Notes: generated by a model not told the origin, from the letters alone. Shown: positions 17,227-26,061, counted from the stretch's first letter. The stretch: 64,000 nt of DNA from Chryseobacterium camelliae (GCF_027920545.1 NZ_CP115859.1:558001-622000); one strand, 5' to 3'. Numbers and translations: made by a program.

Positions 17227-17826
17227 TTAATCAATTTTCTTTTTTCTCCTTTTGATTTCTTCCTGAATCTCTAAAGCTGTATCATAATCCTCTTCTTTTA
17301 CTGCTTCTTCAAGCAATTTTTGAAGCTCTTCCATAGAAACAGATCTCAAATTATCTTCTGTCTGAACCGTTTCAGAGAAAGACTGATCTTCTTTCGCCAC
17401 TTCTTCCAGCTCAAGAAGGATTCCCGCCTCATTCAATACCTGCTGAGTGGTAAAAATAGGAGCATCAAATCTTACTGCCATTGCCACTGCGTCTGAAGTT
17501 CTTGCATCAAGAATGAGTTCTTCGTCATTAGCTTTATTTTTAAAGTTAATATTTGAGAAGAAAACTCCGTCTACAATCTGATAGATAATCACAGATACCA
17601 GTTCATAATTAGCAGAAACTATAAATTTTGTAAATAAATCGTGAGTAAGGGGACGCGGCGGATGAATATCTTTCTCCAGACCAAGAGAAATGGATTGTGC
17701 CTCGAAATTTCCTATAACAACAGGTAATTTTATATGTGTTTCTTCATGTTCCAATAACAATGCGTACGCTCCTGATTGGGTCTGGCTGTACGATATTCCG
17801 CGAATAATTAGCTGCTTATAATCCAT
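17227..17826 (-). CDS. Bifunctional nuclease-family protein with UVR motif
   Basis: 199 residues. Residues about 1-140 are the BFN/DUF151 domain: LPVVIGNFEAQSISLGLE, PRPLTHDLF, and LDARTSDAVAMAVRFDAPIF carry its conserved core. The C-terminal ~40 residues hold a UvrB/UvrC interaction motif (LQKLLEEAVKEEDYDTALE...EEIKRRKK). The domain was named for DNase/RNase activity in plants; the bacterial role is not settled. The UVR helix suggests partner binding in repair or protein quality control. It is translated just upstream of the nucleoside permease. Confidence 0.85.
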   Translation of the reverse strand: MDYKQLIIRGISYSQTQSGAYALLLEHEETHIKLPVVIGNFEAQSISLGLEKDIHPPRPLTHDLFTKFIVSANYELVSVIIYQIVDGVFFSNINFKNKANDEELILDARTSDAVAMAVRFDAPIFTTQQVLNEAGILLELEEVAKEDQSFSETVQTEDNLRSVSMEELQKLLEEAVKEEDYDTALEIQEEIKRRKKKID

Positions 17827-17880
17827 AACTACAAATATAGTCTAATTTTTCATAGTTGTTTTTACTTTTTAAGACAAAAA

Positions 17881-17903
17881 TAAAAGCCCGGAAGGGGCTT
17901 TTA
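17881..17903 (-). terminator. Terminator downstream of etfA
   Basis: TAAAAGCCC (17881-17889) pairs with GGGCTTTTA (17895-17903), 5-nt loop. It is separated from the etfA stop codon by the repeat at 17907-18010. Confidence 0.7.
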
Positions 17904-17906
17904 TAT

Positions 17907-18010
17907 GTGAATTGTGAATTAACCTGGCTGTCAATTTTGCTCCGCAAGTGAATTTTTTAAAATATGCTTAAAAATTGACGAGAGAAACGAATTGACTATT
18001 GCCAATTCAC
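17907..18010 (-). repeat. Dispersed intergenic repeat, copy 1
   Basis: Read on the minus strand it aligns with 27754-27835 on the plus strand: shared GTCAATTCG, CTCGTCAATTTT, AAAATTCACxTGCGxAGCAA and flanking GTGAATTG-type blocks. Non-coding, between etfA and its terminator. Confidence 0.6.
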
Positions 18011-18013
18011 TTT

Positions 18014-18961
18014 TTATCCTTTTAATGCTTTAATTTTCTCTGTTAATGCAGGAATAATCTGGAAAGCATCTCCTACTACACCGTAATCGGCTGATTTGAA
18101 GAACGGAGCTTCCGCATCACTATTGATTACCACGATCGTTTTAGAAGAGTTAACTCCAGCCAAATGCTGAATCGCTCCAGAGATACCTACTGCGATATAA
18201 AGATTCGGAGAAATCGCTTTACCGGTTTGCCCTACGTGTTCTGTGTGAGGTCTCCATCCGATATCTGAAACCGGTTTAGAACAAGCTGTAGCAGCTCCTA
18301 ATACGTTTGCCAATTCTTCGACCATTCCCCAGTTTTCCGGACCTTTCAATCCCCTACCTGCAGAAACTACGATTTCAGCTTCTTTTAAATCTAATTTTCC
18401 TGAACTTTGCTCGTGAGAGATTACTTTAGTATCTTCATTAGCAACAGAAAGATTTTTAACTTCTTCTGAACCAGAAACCGCATTTTCTTTAACACCGAAA
18501 GCGTTTTGAGAAACCGTAACGATTACTCCTGTACCTTCCGCTTTCGCATGCATGAAACCTTTCCCAGAAAAAGATTTTCTCTTCACCTGAAACGGAGAAA
18601 GACTTTCCGGAGCTGCAATAGCGTTAGTAATTAAAGAATATCCGTTCATGATCGCTAACATGGGAGCGATAGAAGAAGCATCTGTTGTATGAGGGAAAAC
18701 GATGATATTCCCGTTTGCCACTTCACTTACAGCCTGAGCATAAGCTTTAGCTGAAAAGCTTTTAAGACCTTCGTCTTTGATATTGATTACATTTGACGCT
18801 CCATATTTGTATAATAAATCTGAAGAATCTGTAGGGTTTACAGAAATTGCCGTAACTGTTTCACCAGCCTGATCAGCCACTGCTTTAGCATAAGCTACTG
18901 CCTCGAAAGCCGCTTTTTTGTAAACTCCGTTTATATTTTCTGCGTATACGAATACTGCCAT
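18014..18961 (-). CDS. etfA: Electron transfer flavoprotein alpha subunit
   Basis: 315 residues. N-terminal domain I (about 1-185) pairs with the beta subunit. The C-terminal FAD domain shows SAGRGLKGPENWGMVEELA, CSKPVSDIGWRPHTEHVGQTG, YIAVGISGAIQHLAGVNSS and INSDAEAPFFKSADYGVVGD, the full set of FAD contacts. With EtfB it carries electrons from acyl-CoA dehydrogenases to ETF:quinone oxidoreductase. It follows etfB after 84 bp, forming the usual etfBA pair; the gap holds TTTAGG-type repeated sequence. Confidence 0.95.
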   Translation of the reverse strand: MAVFVYAENINGVYKKAAFEAVAYAKAVADQAGETVTAISVNPTDSSDLLYKYGASNVINIKDEGLKSFSAKAYAQAVSEVANGNIIVFPHTTDASSIAPMLAIMNGYSLITNAIAAPESLSPFQVKRKSFSGKGFMHAKAEGTGVIVTVSQNAFGVKENAVSGSEEVKNLSVANEDTKVISHEQSSGKLDLKEAEIVVSAGRGLKGPENWGMVEELANVLGAATACSKPVSDIGWRPHTEHVGQTGKAISPNLYIAVGISGAIQHLAGVNSSKTIVVINSDAEAPFFKSADYGVVGDAFQIIPALTEKIKALKG

Positions 18962-19045
18962 TTTTTTGAATTTTAAAAAATTAAAGGTTTAGGTTTAGGC
19001 TAAGATTTAGAAATTTAAACCTCAAACTCAGCCTGAGCCTCAATA
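18962..19045. repeat. Intergenic TTTAGG/CCTAAA-type degenerate repeat
   Basis: AGGTTTAGGTTTAGGCTAAG (from about 18984) is followed by TTTAAACCTCAAACTCAGCCTGAGCCTC, giving a loose inverted structure. It lies between etfB and etfA. Similar low-complexity purine-rich DNA is common between genes in this group of bacteria. Confidence 0.35.
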
Positions 19046-19792
19046 TTAGATAACTTTTGCTTCTTCGTGAAGTAATCTTACCAATTCATCCAAATTATCC
19101 GGAGAAACCAATTTTACAGCAGCTCTTGGCGGAACACTGTCATAAGAAACTCCCTGAACTTTTACCTCGGAAGAAGTTGGCTCAACAACCTGCAAAGGCT
19201 TAGTTCTTGCAGACATAATCCCTCTCATGTTCGGAATGATCAAATCTTTTTCATCCACTAATCCTTTCTGACCGGCAATTACTGCAGGTAATTTTACAGA
19301 AATAGTTTCTTTTCCTCCTTCAATTTCTCTTACAGCAGTAGCTTCGCTTCCGTTTACATCAAGACCTACAGATGCATTTACGAAAGGCTGGTTTAATAAC
19401 TGAGCAACCATTCCCGGAACAGAACCTCCATTATAATCGATTGATTCTTTACCGCAAAGGATTAGGTCATAACCACCATTTTGAGCAACAGCAGCAATTT
19501 CTTTTGCTGTAGAATAGCTGTCTTTCGGGTCTAAGTTTACTCTTACTGCATCGTTTGCTCCGATTGCCAAAGCTTTTCTTACAACAGGTTCTGTAGCAGC
19601 ATCACCTACGTTGATTACCGTTACGGTAGCTCCCTGAGATTCCTGAAGTTTAACTGCTTTTGTTAACGCAAATTCATCCAACGGATTGATTACCCACTGA
19701 ATTCCGTTTTTGTCGAAAGCAGATTTGTCTGCTGTGAAGTTAATTTTGGAAGTAGTATCCGGAACACTACTAATACAAACTAATATTTTCAT
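19046..19792 (-). CDS. etfB: Electron transfer flavoprotein beta subunit
   Basis: 248 residues, normal length. MKILVCISSVPDT opens the Rossmann-like domain; the AMP-binding and subunit-contact segments include NPLDEFALTKAVKLQE, GKESIDYNGGSVPGMVAQLL and the ETF-beta signature VREIEGGKETISVKLPAVIA. It binds AMP and the redox partner's recognition loop. It is the first gene of the etfBA unit; the upstream region carries a 14-bp perfect palindrome at 19941-19954. Confidence 0.95.
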   Translation of the reverse strand: MKILVCISSVPDTTSKINFTADKSAFDKNGIQWVINPLDEFALTKAVKLQESQGATVTVINVGDAATEPVVRKALAIGANDAVRVNLDPKDSYSTAKEIAAVAQNGGYDLILCGKESIDYNGGSVPGMVAQLLNQPFVNASVGLDVNGSEATAVREIEGGKETISVKLPAVIAGQKGLVDEKDLIIPNMRGIMSARTKPLQVVEPTSSEVKVQGVSYDSVPPRAAVKLVSPDNLDELVRLLHEEAKVI

Positions 19793-19940
19793 ATGTTGTT
19801 CTTATTGTTTTTATTCGTCATATGCAACCTTACGGCTTCATGTGTACCATTTTATTGTTTCTCTTTTTTGTATAAAAATTAGTGATTTTATACTAAGATT
19901 TTGTTTGAATTAATTTTTGCTAATATAATTAAAATATATC

Positions 19941-19954
19941 TTATGCATGCATAA
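19941..19954. promoter_or_regulatory. 14-bp perfect palindrome upstream of etfB
   Basis: TTATGCATGCATAA, a possible dimeric-regulator site, about 150 bp upstream of the etfB start and 37 bp past the SDR stop codon. No bound factor is known. Confidence 0.3.
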
Positions 19955-19990
19955 TACTTATTATTTTACTATTCAGCGCATTAGATGTTT

Positions 19991-20698
19991 TTAATTGCCT
20001 GGCTTTGTTGCCCTAAACTCAATCTTACTTGGCAAAACTCTCGGATTCATTTTTAAAATATCCAAAACCAGATTTCCCATATCTTCCGGCTGAATCTTCC
20101 ATGCATCTTTTTCTGAAGGAATATTCCCGTTAAAATGAGTTGCAACAGATCCCGGCATAATTACGGTTGACTTAATATTATATTTTCTCAAATCAATCAT
20201 TGCCGCCTGTGTAAAACCTACTACACCGAATTTTGAAGCATTGTAACCTGTTCCGTTTTCGAAGAAATTTGCTCCTGCTAAACTTGAAACCGTGATATAA
20301 TATCCTTCCGTCTTTTTCAATTCTTCCACAGTGGCTTTTAAAGTATAGAAAACACCCGTTAAGTTGGTTTCAATCATATCATTCCATTCTTCTGCAGAAA
20401 GCTGATCTACGGGCTTGAAAATCCCTAACCCGGCATTAGCAATCACAAAATCCAATCTCCCGAATTTTTCTTTGATATATCTGACGGCTTCATTTTCACT
20501 TTCAAGATTTCTTACATCGGATACAATCCCTAAAACATCTTGAGAATATTGTCTTAAATCCTGTTCAGCTTTCTCGACATCATCTCTTTTTCTTCCCGAA
20601 AACGCTACTGAAACACCATTCTCCAGTAAAACTTTTGCAATTCCAAAACCTATTCCTTTTGTTCCTCCTGTTATATAAGCAACTTTGTTCTCCAACAT
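19991..20698 (-). CDS. Short-chain dehydrogenase/reductase
   Basis: 235 residues, classical SDR. Cofactor loop TGGTKGIG (10-17), NAG (88-90), catalytic Ser138/139, Tyr152 and Lys156 (YNASK). SGRKRDD after the second strand, with basic residues, suggests NADP(H). It probably reduces or oxidises a carbonyl; annotations of close SDRs often read 3-oxoacyl-ACP reductase, but the substrate is not predictable. Monocistronic, between the etf promoter region and the terminator of the next T9SS gene. Confidence 0.88.
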   Translation of the reverse strand: MLENKVAYITGGTKGIGFGIAKVLLENGVSVAFSGRKRDDVEKAEQDLRQYSQDVLGIVSDVRNLESENEAVRYIKEKFGRLDFVIANAGLGIFKPVDQLSAEEWNDMIETNLTGVFYTLKATVEELKKTEGYYITVSSLAGANFFENGTGYNASKFGVVGFTQAAMIDLRKYNIKSTVIMPGSVATHFNGNIPSEKDAWKIQPEDMGNLVLDILKMNPRVLPSKIEFRATKPGN

Positions 20699-20730
20699 AC
20701 CGTATTATTTTAAGTTCTAAAAATAGCAAA

Positions 20731-20750
20731 AACGCTCCAAATGGAGCGTT
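20731..20750 (-). terminator. Terminator after T9SS cargo gene
   Basis: AACGCTCCA / TGGAGCGTT, 9-bp perfect stem with a 2-nt loop. It lies 24 bp past the stop codon of the gene at 20774. Confidence 0.7.
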
Positions 20751-20773
20751 TTATATTAGGTAAAATTATCATC

Positions 20774-21697
20774 TTATTTCTTACTGAATTTCTCAGTTGA
20801 AACTCCATTATTTGTTTCAATATTCAGTATATATGTTCCAGTCGGAAGACTTCTAACATCTACTTTATTACCCTCATATTTTACATTTAGCCTTCTTCCT
20901 GTAAGATCAACAACAGAAACCCCATTAATTTTAGAATCTGTTTTAAGATTAACAAAATCACTTGTAGGGTTAGGAAATATAGATATAGAAGATTTCTTAC
21001 TTGTAACATCATTTACCGCTAAAGTAGATCTATCAACAGAGAAAGTGTCTATACCAATCAAATCGGAATTATTTCCACTAGGTCCACCATCTGTTACATA
21101 ATACCTAAAACCAAATTTAACAGCGATAGGTGTAGCACCAATTCCTGTTATAGTAAAGCTATATTTAGTCCAAGTTTTTGGATAAACAAAACCTGCTACT
21201 AAAGTAGGATTCACAGTAATACCCACATTAGTAAAAGAGCCAACATCAGAAGCACCAGATGAAGGAGTAACCGTAGTTCCTGCTACACTATATCGTAACT
21301 CTAGACGATCAGGATAGTCTGTTGTTCCATCTGTTCCTTTTCTGGTATAAAAACTGATGACATCACCATCTTTAACACTTACAGCGGGTGTTATTAACCA
21401 ATTACTAATTGTACCAGCACCTGTAGTACTATTAAAGTTCACCAAGGCAAATGAATTGTTTCCTCCTGCTTGCCCAACAGGAACTGTGGTTGTATTTCCA
21501 CTTCCAAAAATAGCACTCGACAAAGGAGTTGTATAACTTGCTTTACTCCATATTGATGCTCCAGCAGGACTACTCTGATTAGTCAGCACCCAATCTGAAG
21601 CAAAAGCAGTATCAAATCCATAACTATACACATTTGTTGTTTGTGCGTTGGCAAAAGCTAAGCATAAAAGCGAACCAATTAGTAAAATCTTTCTCAT
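20774..21697 (-). CDS. T9SS type A cargo with choice-of-anchor J-like domain
   Basis: 307 residues from the ATG at 21697, which starts the signal peptide MRKILLIGSLLCLAFANAQ; a longer frame to 21742 only adds hydrophobic residues ahead of it. Residues about 25-225 resemble a choice-of-anchor J (cleaved-adhesin/MAM-like jelly roll): YGFD..FASDWVLTN, SNWLITPAVSVKDGDVISFYTRKG and LRYSVAG. The last ~70 residues are a type A sorting domain (IFPNPTSDFVNLKTD, VVDLTGRRLNV, LPTGTYILNIE). Exported to the cell surface by T9SS. Its sorting domain is very close to that of the next gene upstream. Confidence 0.78.
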   Translation of the reverse strand: MRKILLIGSLLCLAFANAQTTNVYSYGFDTAFASDWVLTNQSSPAGASIWSKASYTTPLSSAIFGSGNTTTVPVGQAGGNNSFALVNFNSTTGAGTISNWLITPAVSVKDGDVISFYTRKGTDGTTDYPDRLELRYSVAGTTVTPSSGASDVGSFTNVGITVNPTLVAGFVYPKTWTKYSFTITGIGATPIAVKFGFRYYVTDGGPSGNNSDLIGIDTFSVDRSTLAVNDVTSKKSSISIFPNPTSDFVNLKTDSKINGVSVVDLTGRRLNVKYEGNKVDVRSLPTGTYILNIETNNGVSTEKFSKK

Positions 21698-21784
21698 AGT
21701 ATTATTTTTGATTAAAAATAATAATAAATATTTAAAAATCAAATGTTTAAATATAAAAAAGAATAAAATTTTTCAAAAAAACAA

Positions 21785-21810
21785 AAAACCGCCCTAATGG
21801 AAGCGGTTTT
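21785..21810 (-). terminator. Terminator after second T9SS cargo gene
   Basis: AAAACCGC (21785-21792) pairs with GCGGTTTT (21803-21810), followed on the minus strand by T-rich sequence. Located 20 bp past the stop codon. Confidence 0.7.
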
Positions 21811-21830
21811 AATAGTAAGATTTATAATTT

Positions 21831-22835
21831 TTACTTCTTGATAAATTTTTCAGTAAAAATTCCTTCTTTTGTTTCGATATGAATTAAATAATTTCCTGCA
21901 GACAGATTTCTTACATCTACTTTATCACCATCTAATTTTACATTTACTTTTCTTCCTGTAAGGTCTACAACAGAAATAGCAGTTATTTTAGAATCTGTTT
22001 TTATATTTAATATATCTGATGTTGGGTTAGGATGAATTGTGACAGCATCAGATTTCACATTTGCTACTTCATTTGCAGCTAGTACAGTATTATTAGAATA
22101 TGAGACATTTACATCATCAATTGCCCAGTCATATGCGACAGTATTACCTGTTGCATTAAAGTTATAGGTACGATACTGCCCTATATCCAATCCTGGAATA
22201 AGTGCGTATGGTGACGCTGGTGCATCATAAGAATATGTCTCCTGAGGAGTATAAAAAGTAGAGGCTCCTGTTGTCATATTATAAGCTACACCTACAGAAA
22301 CCCATGTATTTGCTGGATAAGTACCATTTAAAATTTTAAATAAAGCAAACTGTCTTGTACCATTATTAAGACGCGCACCAGCAGCAGAAATTGTTTTAGT
22401 AGCTACATTATAAACAAGACCGGCAATAACAGCAGGAGTTGTACCGTCATCAATCATTGTAAAATAAATTGAACCTATGCCATTAGCAGAACCAGTATAA
22501 AAACTAAATGTAGCTTTAATAATATTATTTCCTGCAGTAGCGTTGACTCCAACTAATTTAACAACACTATGGTTATTCGGATCACTAGTTGCTACATAGC
22601 CAGGGCCTGCAGTAACTTTTAAAGAATTTCCATGAGCAGCATCAATTGCACTAATTTGATAATCTGAAACAGTTCCATTAACTAAATAGTAGCCACCTTG
22701 ACCAGTTGCTGTCCCAGTCGTATTTGTACCTACATTACCAATCGTTAAACTATTAAAATTCTGATTATCAATAACCTGACCAAAAATAAAAGATGTAGAA
22801 AACAGAGCTGAAACAAAAAATAGAATTTTTTTCAT
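21831..22835 (-). CDS. T9SS type A cargo, unknown body
   Basis: 334 residues. Signal peptide 1-19 (FIFGQ cleavage). The body (20-250) is a beta-rich Gly/Thr/Asn sequence resembling a lectin-like jelly roll (IKATFSFYTGSANGIGSIYFTMIDDG, then TYNFNATGNTVAYDWAIDDVNVSY), but I cannot name the family. The C-terminal type A domain (HPNPTSDILNIKTDSKI, VVDLTGRKVNV, LSAGNYLIHIE, TEKFIKK) is almost the same as that of the gene 134 bp downstream, while the bodies differ. Probably a surface or secreted protein. Confidence 0.75.
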   Translation of the reverse strand: MKKILFFVSALFSTSFIFGQVIDNQNFNSLTIGNVGTNTTGTATGQGGYYLVNGTVSDYQISAIDAAHGNSLKVTAGPGYVATSDPNNHSVVKLVGVNATAGNNIIKATFSFYTGSANGIGSIYFTMIDDGTTPAVIAGLVYNVATKTISAAGARLNNGTRQFALFKILNGTYPANTWVSVGVAYNMTTGASTFYTPQETYSYDAPASPYALIPGLDIGQYRTYNFNATGNTVAYDWAIDDVNVSYSNNTVLAANEVANVKSDAVTIHPNPTSDILNIKTDSKITAISVVDLTGRKVNVKLDGDKVDVRNLSAGNYLIHIETKEGIFTEKFIKK

Positions 22836-22898
22836 AGTATAATTTTTTTTATAAAAATAAAAATAAATATTTAAAAACCAAACATTTATACAAAAAAA

Positions 22899-22923
22899 AT
22901 CCTCAAGAAAATTTCCTGAGGAT
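22899..22923 (-). terminator. Terminator after dipeptidase
   Basis: ATCCTCA (22899-22905) pairs with TGAGGAT (22917-22923), followed on the minus strand by eight T. Located 28 bp past the stop codon. Confidence 0.75.
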
Positions 22924-22950
22924 CAAATATTATTTGTTAAAATTTAAAAG

Positions 22951-24330
22951 CTATTTCGAATAATTTTCGAAAAACAAAGGAATACTTTCAATTCCTTTAT
23001 AGAAATTAAATAATCCGTAATGCTCATTTGGAGAATGGATCGCATCAGAATCCAACCCGAATCCCATCAATACAGATTTAGCGCCTAAAACCTGCTCAAA
23101 CATCGCCGTAATAGGAATACTACCTCCTCCTCTGTATGGAAGAACCTCTTTTCCGAATGAAGATTCCATGGCCTGTTTTGCCGCTAAGAATTCTTTTGTA
23201 TCTGTCGGTAAAACATAAGGCATACCTCCGTGATGCGGGGTAACTTTTACTTTTACGTTATCCGGAGCGATTTTCTCAAAGTATTTTGTGAATTTTTCCG
23301 TAATTTCTTCCGGAGTCTGATAAGGAACCAAACGCATTGAAATTTTAGCAGAAGCTTTAGAAGGAATTACAGTTTTAGCTCCTTCTCCTGTATACCCCCC
23401 CCAAATTCCGTTGCAGTCTAAAGTCGGACGAATAGATGTTCTTTCCAACGTAGTATACCCTTTTTCACCCTCTACTCCGTTTAATCCGATGGATTTCTTG
23501 AATTCCTCAGGATTGTCTTTCAGTTTATTCATATCTGCTCTATCAGCATCAGAAACAGTTTCTACATTATCATAGAATCCGTCGATCGTGATATGACCGT
23601 CTTCATCAATCAATTTAGCAATCATTCTGGAAAGTACATGAATCGGGTTTGGAACCGCTCCTCCATAAAGTCCTGAATGCAAATCTCTGTTTGGACCTTC
23701 GATTTCTACCTCTACGTAGCTCAGTCCTCTTAAACCTGTTGTTACCGTTGGTTGTTCGTTGCTATAAATATGGGTGTCAGAAATTAAAATACAGTCGCAA
23801 GATAATTTCTCTTTATTTTCATTAACGAAATCTCCTAAACTTACAGAACCCACTTCTTCTTCCCCTTCCAAAATAAATTTAACATTACAAGGAAGAGCAT
23901 TGGTTTTCATCATCGCTTCAAAAGCTTTCAAATGCATAAAAAACTGTCCTTTATCATCTGCAGAACCTCTTGCAAAGATGGCTCCTTCCGGATGCAACTC
24001 AGTTTTCTCAATATAAGGCTCAAAAGGCGGCTTTGTCCATAATTCCAATGGATCTGCCGGCTGAACATCATAATGCCCGTAAACCAAAACAGTCGGTAAA
24101 TTTTTATCTAAGAATTTTTCACCAAAAACAATAGGATATCCTTTTGTCTGGCAAATCTCTACATTATCTGCTCCTGCATTTTTAAGGTGTGCCGCCACTA
24201 CCTCTGCACACTTTAAAACGTCATCTTTATACGCCGGATCCGCAGAAATAGAAGGAATTCTCAATAACTCAAATAATTCATCCACGAAACGTTGCTTGTT
24301 TTCGTTGATGTAATTTAATGTCTCTTGCAT
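22951..24330 (-). CDS. M20-family dipeptidase
   Basis: 459 residues, typical of the CNDP/PepV-like branch of M20. Metal site: YGHYDVQP (H86, D88), RGSADDKGQ (about 121-129), EGEEEVGS with the catalytic Glu157, a later SDTH, and HSPNEH near the C-terminus. The insert LRGLSYVEVEIEGPNRDLHSG begins the dimerisation domain. It should hydrolyse dipeptides in the cytoplasm with two zinc or manganese ions. Monocistronic with flanking terminators. Confidence 0.92.
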   Translation of the reverse strand: MQETLNYINENKQRFVDELFELLRIPSISADPAYKDDVLKCAEVVAAHLKNAGADNVEICQTKGYPIVFGEKFLDKNLPTVLVYGHYDVQPADPLELWTKPPFEPYIEKTELHPEGAIFARGSADDKGQFFMHLKAFEAMMKTNALPCNVKFILEGEEEVGSVSLGDFVNENKEKLSCDCILISDTHIYSNEQPTVTTGLRGLSYVEVEIEGPNRDLHSGLYGGAVPNPIHVLSRMIAKLIDEDGHITIDGFYDNVETVSDADRADMNKLKDNPEEFKKSIGLNGVEGEKGYTTLERTSIRPTLDCNGIWGGYTGEGAKTVIPSKASAKISMRLVPYQTPEEITEKFTKYFEKIAPDNVKVKVTPHHGGMPYVLPTDTKEFLAAKQAMESSFGKEVLPYRGGGSIPITAMFEQVLGAKSVLMGFGLDSDAIHSPNEHYGLFNFYKGIESIPLFFENYSK

Positions 24331-24361
24331 TGTAAAAATATATTTCGTTAAAAATAAAAAA

Positions 24362-24380
24362 TTTGCCCCGCAGGAGCAAA
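24362..24380 (-). terminator. Second (distal) terminator after small lipoprotein
   Basis: On the minus strand, TTTGCTCC pairs with GGGGCAAA (one G-T pair) around TGC, followed by TTTTTT. It lies between the lipoprotein terminator and the dipeptidase start codon. Confidence 0.65.
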
Positions 24381-24435
24381 CAAAAACATATAATTTTCCT
24401 CAGGTTTATTATAAAACCTTATCGGTTGAGTCCAC

Positions 24436-24467
24436 AAAAAATGTCCCGCAAACTGCAGGACATTTTT
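24436..24467 (-). terminator. First terminator after small lipoprotein
   Basis: AAAAATGTCC (24436-24445) pairs with GGACATTTTT (24458-24467). Located 17 bp past the lipoprotein stop codon. Confidence 0.8.
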
Positions 24468-24483
24468 TATATTGTACTTATAA

Positions 24484-24762
24484 TTAGTGTTCGGCTTTTG
24501 GAGCTTTTTCAGCTTCAGCAGGCTTTGCAGCAGCTGTGCTATCCGTTTTTGGAGCTTCAGCTTCGTGCTTTTCTGCAGTTGCCTCTTCTGTATGCTTAGC
24601 AGCAGCTTCATGACCGTGACCATGACCTCCACCTTGAGGATCATCAGAATATCTCTCTACACCTTCTTCAAGTTTTAAAGTATTCTTATTTCCTCCAGCC
24701 TGAATTTTTTTACAGCTTACAGCAACAGTTGCAAGAGCTAAACATATAACTAATTTTTTCAT
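24484..24762 (-). CDS. Small Ala/Glu/Lys/His-rich lipoprotein
   Basis: 92 residues. Lipoprotein signal with the lipobox AVSC at 14-17 (CKKIQAGG follows). The mature part has GGGHGHGHE (about 44-52) then an Ala/Glu/Lys/Pro-rich tail of low complexity. The His-Gly cluster could bind metal, which is only a guess. No known family. Monocistronic, followed by two tandem terminators. Confidence 0.65.
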   Translation of the reverse strand: MKKLVICLALATVAVSCKKIQAGGNKNTLKLEEGVERYSDDPQGGGHGHGHEAAAKHTEEATAEKHEAEAPKTDSTAAAKPAEAEKAPKAEH

Positions 24763-24900
24763 ATGTAAAATTTATTTTTTTAAAGATCATACAAAATCGT
24801 ATTATTTCAGCCGCTTATAATTGTTTTAACGGCAAACGATTTCATACTTAAAATTTTAATTGCCCAAAATTAAGAAATCCTATATTTTTCGGCAACATTT

Positions 24901-26061
24901 TTATACTGATTTTAATATTATTTTTCCTTTTTTGGATTGTGTAAAAATAAGATAGCTTTCTCCACCGTCTTTTAAACCGTATTTCTTCTTAATTTCTTCA
25001 GGCTTTAACGGATAATTTTTTGAAATGATATTGAACTGGCTTTTCTTTTTAACCTGCTTATTATCAACAATTTCAACTTCTAAAATCCTTCCCGGGAACT
25101 CTTCTATTTTTTCATTTGAAGTATAGAGATGGGTATTCGGATGCAGTTTTTTCAAACCAAATCTTTCTGAAATCAAATTAAAGATTCCTGCTTTTAAAAT
25201 CGAATGATTCGGAATATAAATCCATTTTTCAGGTTCGCCATATTCTGCATGAGCATTTTCTTCTTCACCGAATGTAAATGTAAAAGCTGATTCTCCATTT
25301 TCGAGATTCACACAATTACAGATAATTTCTCCTGAGTTTTTGTTAGACAAAAAGACAACGATCTCTTTTACATCATTTTTCAAAGCAACAATATCGATTC
25401 TGAAAATATTCTTTAGTACGGAAACAAGGTATTTTAAATCGATTAAAGGAGATAATTTTATCACAACTTCATCGGAAATTGAAAGTAATTTTTCCTGAAT
25501 TTCAAGAATATTGGGTGACAAATCCTCCAACAGAAAAACTTTATTTTTGTTCTGATCTCTTCGGGCAGGATCCAGATAAACCACATCAAAAGTTTCTTTA
25601 TTTTGGTTGAGAAAATCTTCCAGTTTTTGATTGATAAACCGTGCTTTTCTTTCCAAAATCTTCCAGTTGTTTTCAACAATTTCCAGAAGATCGGTATTTT
25701 GTTCAATTAAAGTAACTTCTTCAAAATTTTTGGATAAATAATACGCATCAATCCCGAAACCGCTCGTTAAGTCAATAAACTTTTTACCTTTTAAAATTCC
25801 GGATTTGTAATGGGCTGTTTTTTCTGAGGATGATTGTTCTAAATTTAATTGTGGCGGAAAAATAATTCCCTCTTTCAATAAAAAAGGAAATTTTTTCTGC
25901 GCTACCTGCTTTCCTTTGATCTGCTGAACAATTTCCTGCATAGAAACTTCAGGAAACGGAGATTTTTTCAGTAACAAAGAATGCAAATCTGTGTTTAGAT
26001 TTGCATTGATGTATTTTTGAACGTCTTGATTTAATATCTTGTTTATCACAGATTTACACAA
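24901..26061 (-). CDS. Class I SAM-dependent methyltransferase (THUMP-like C-terminus)
   Basis: About 386 residues. Motif I is FIDLTSGFGIDAYYLS, followed by EEVTLIEQN and the NPPY-like catalytic region VVYLDPARRD. A C-terminal ~90-residue part (FPGRILEVEIVDN...KKYGLKDGGESYLIFT) matches the THUMP-like domain of this family. Substrate unknown; RNA is plausible. The start is unclear: no ATG lies near the conserved N-terminus. TTG at 26061 or GTG at 26049 are the candidates; the first ATG would remove 40 conserved-looking residues. It lies 66 bp after a small secreted-protein gene. Confidence 0.78.
   Translation of the reverse strand: MCKSVINKILNQDVQKYINANLNTDLHSLLLKKSPFPEVSMQEIVQQIKGKQVAQKKFPFLLKEGIIFPPQLNLEQSSSEKTAHYKSGILKGKKFIDLTSGFGIDAYYLSKNFEEVTLIEQNTDLLEIVENNWKILERKARFINQKLEDFLNQNKETFDVVYLDPARRDQNKNKVFLLEDLSPNILEIQEKLLSISDEVVIKLSPLIDLKYLVSVLKNIFRIDIVALKNDVKEIVVFLSNKNSGEIICNCVNLENGESAFTFTFGEEENAHAEYGEPEKWIYIPNHSILKAGIFNLISERFGLKKLHPNTHLYTSNEKIEEFPGRILEVEIVDNKQVKKKSQFNIISKNYPLKPEEIKKKYGLKDGGESYLIFTQSKKGKIILKSV

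Noticed and set aside
24348..24644. 98-codon frame overlapping the small lipoprotein in another frame
   Set aside because: The lipoprotein frame has a lipobox and two terminators after it; this one is Leu/Lys-rich and has no features.
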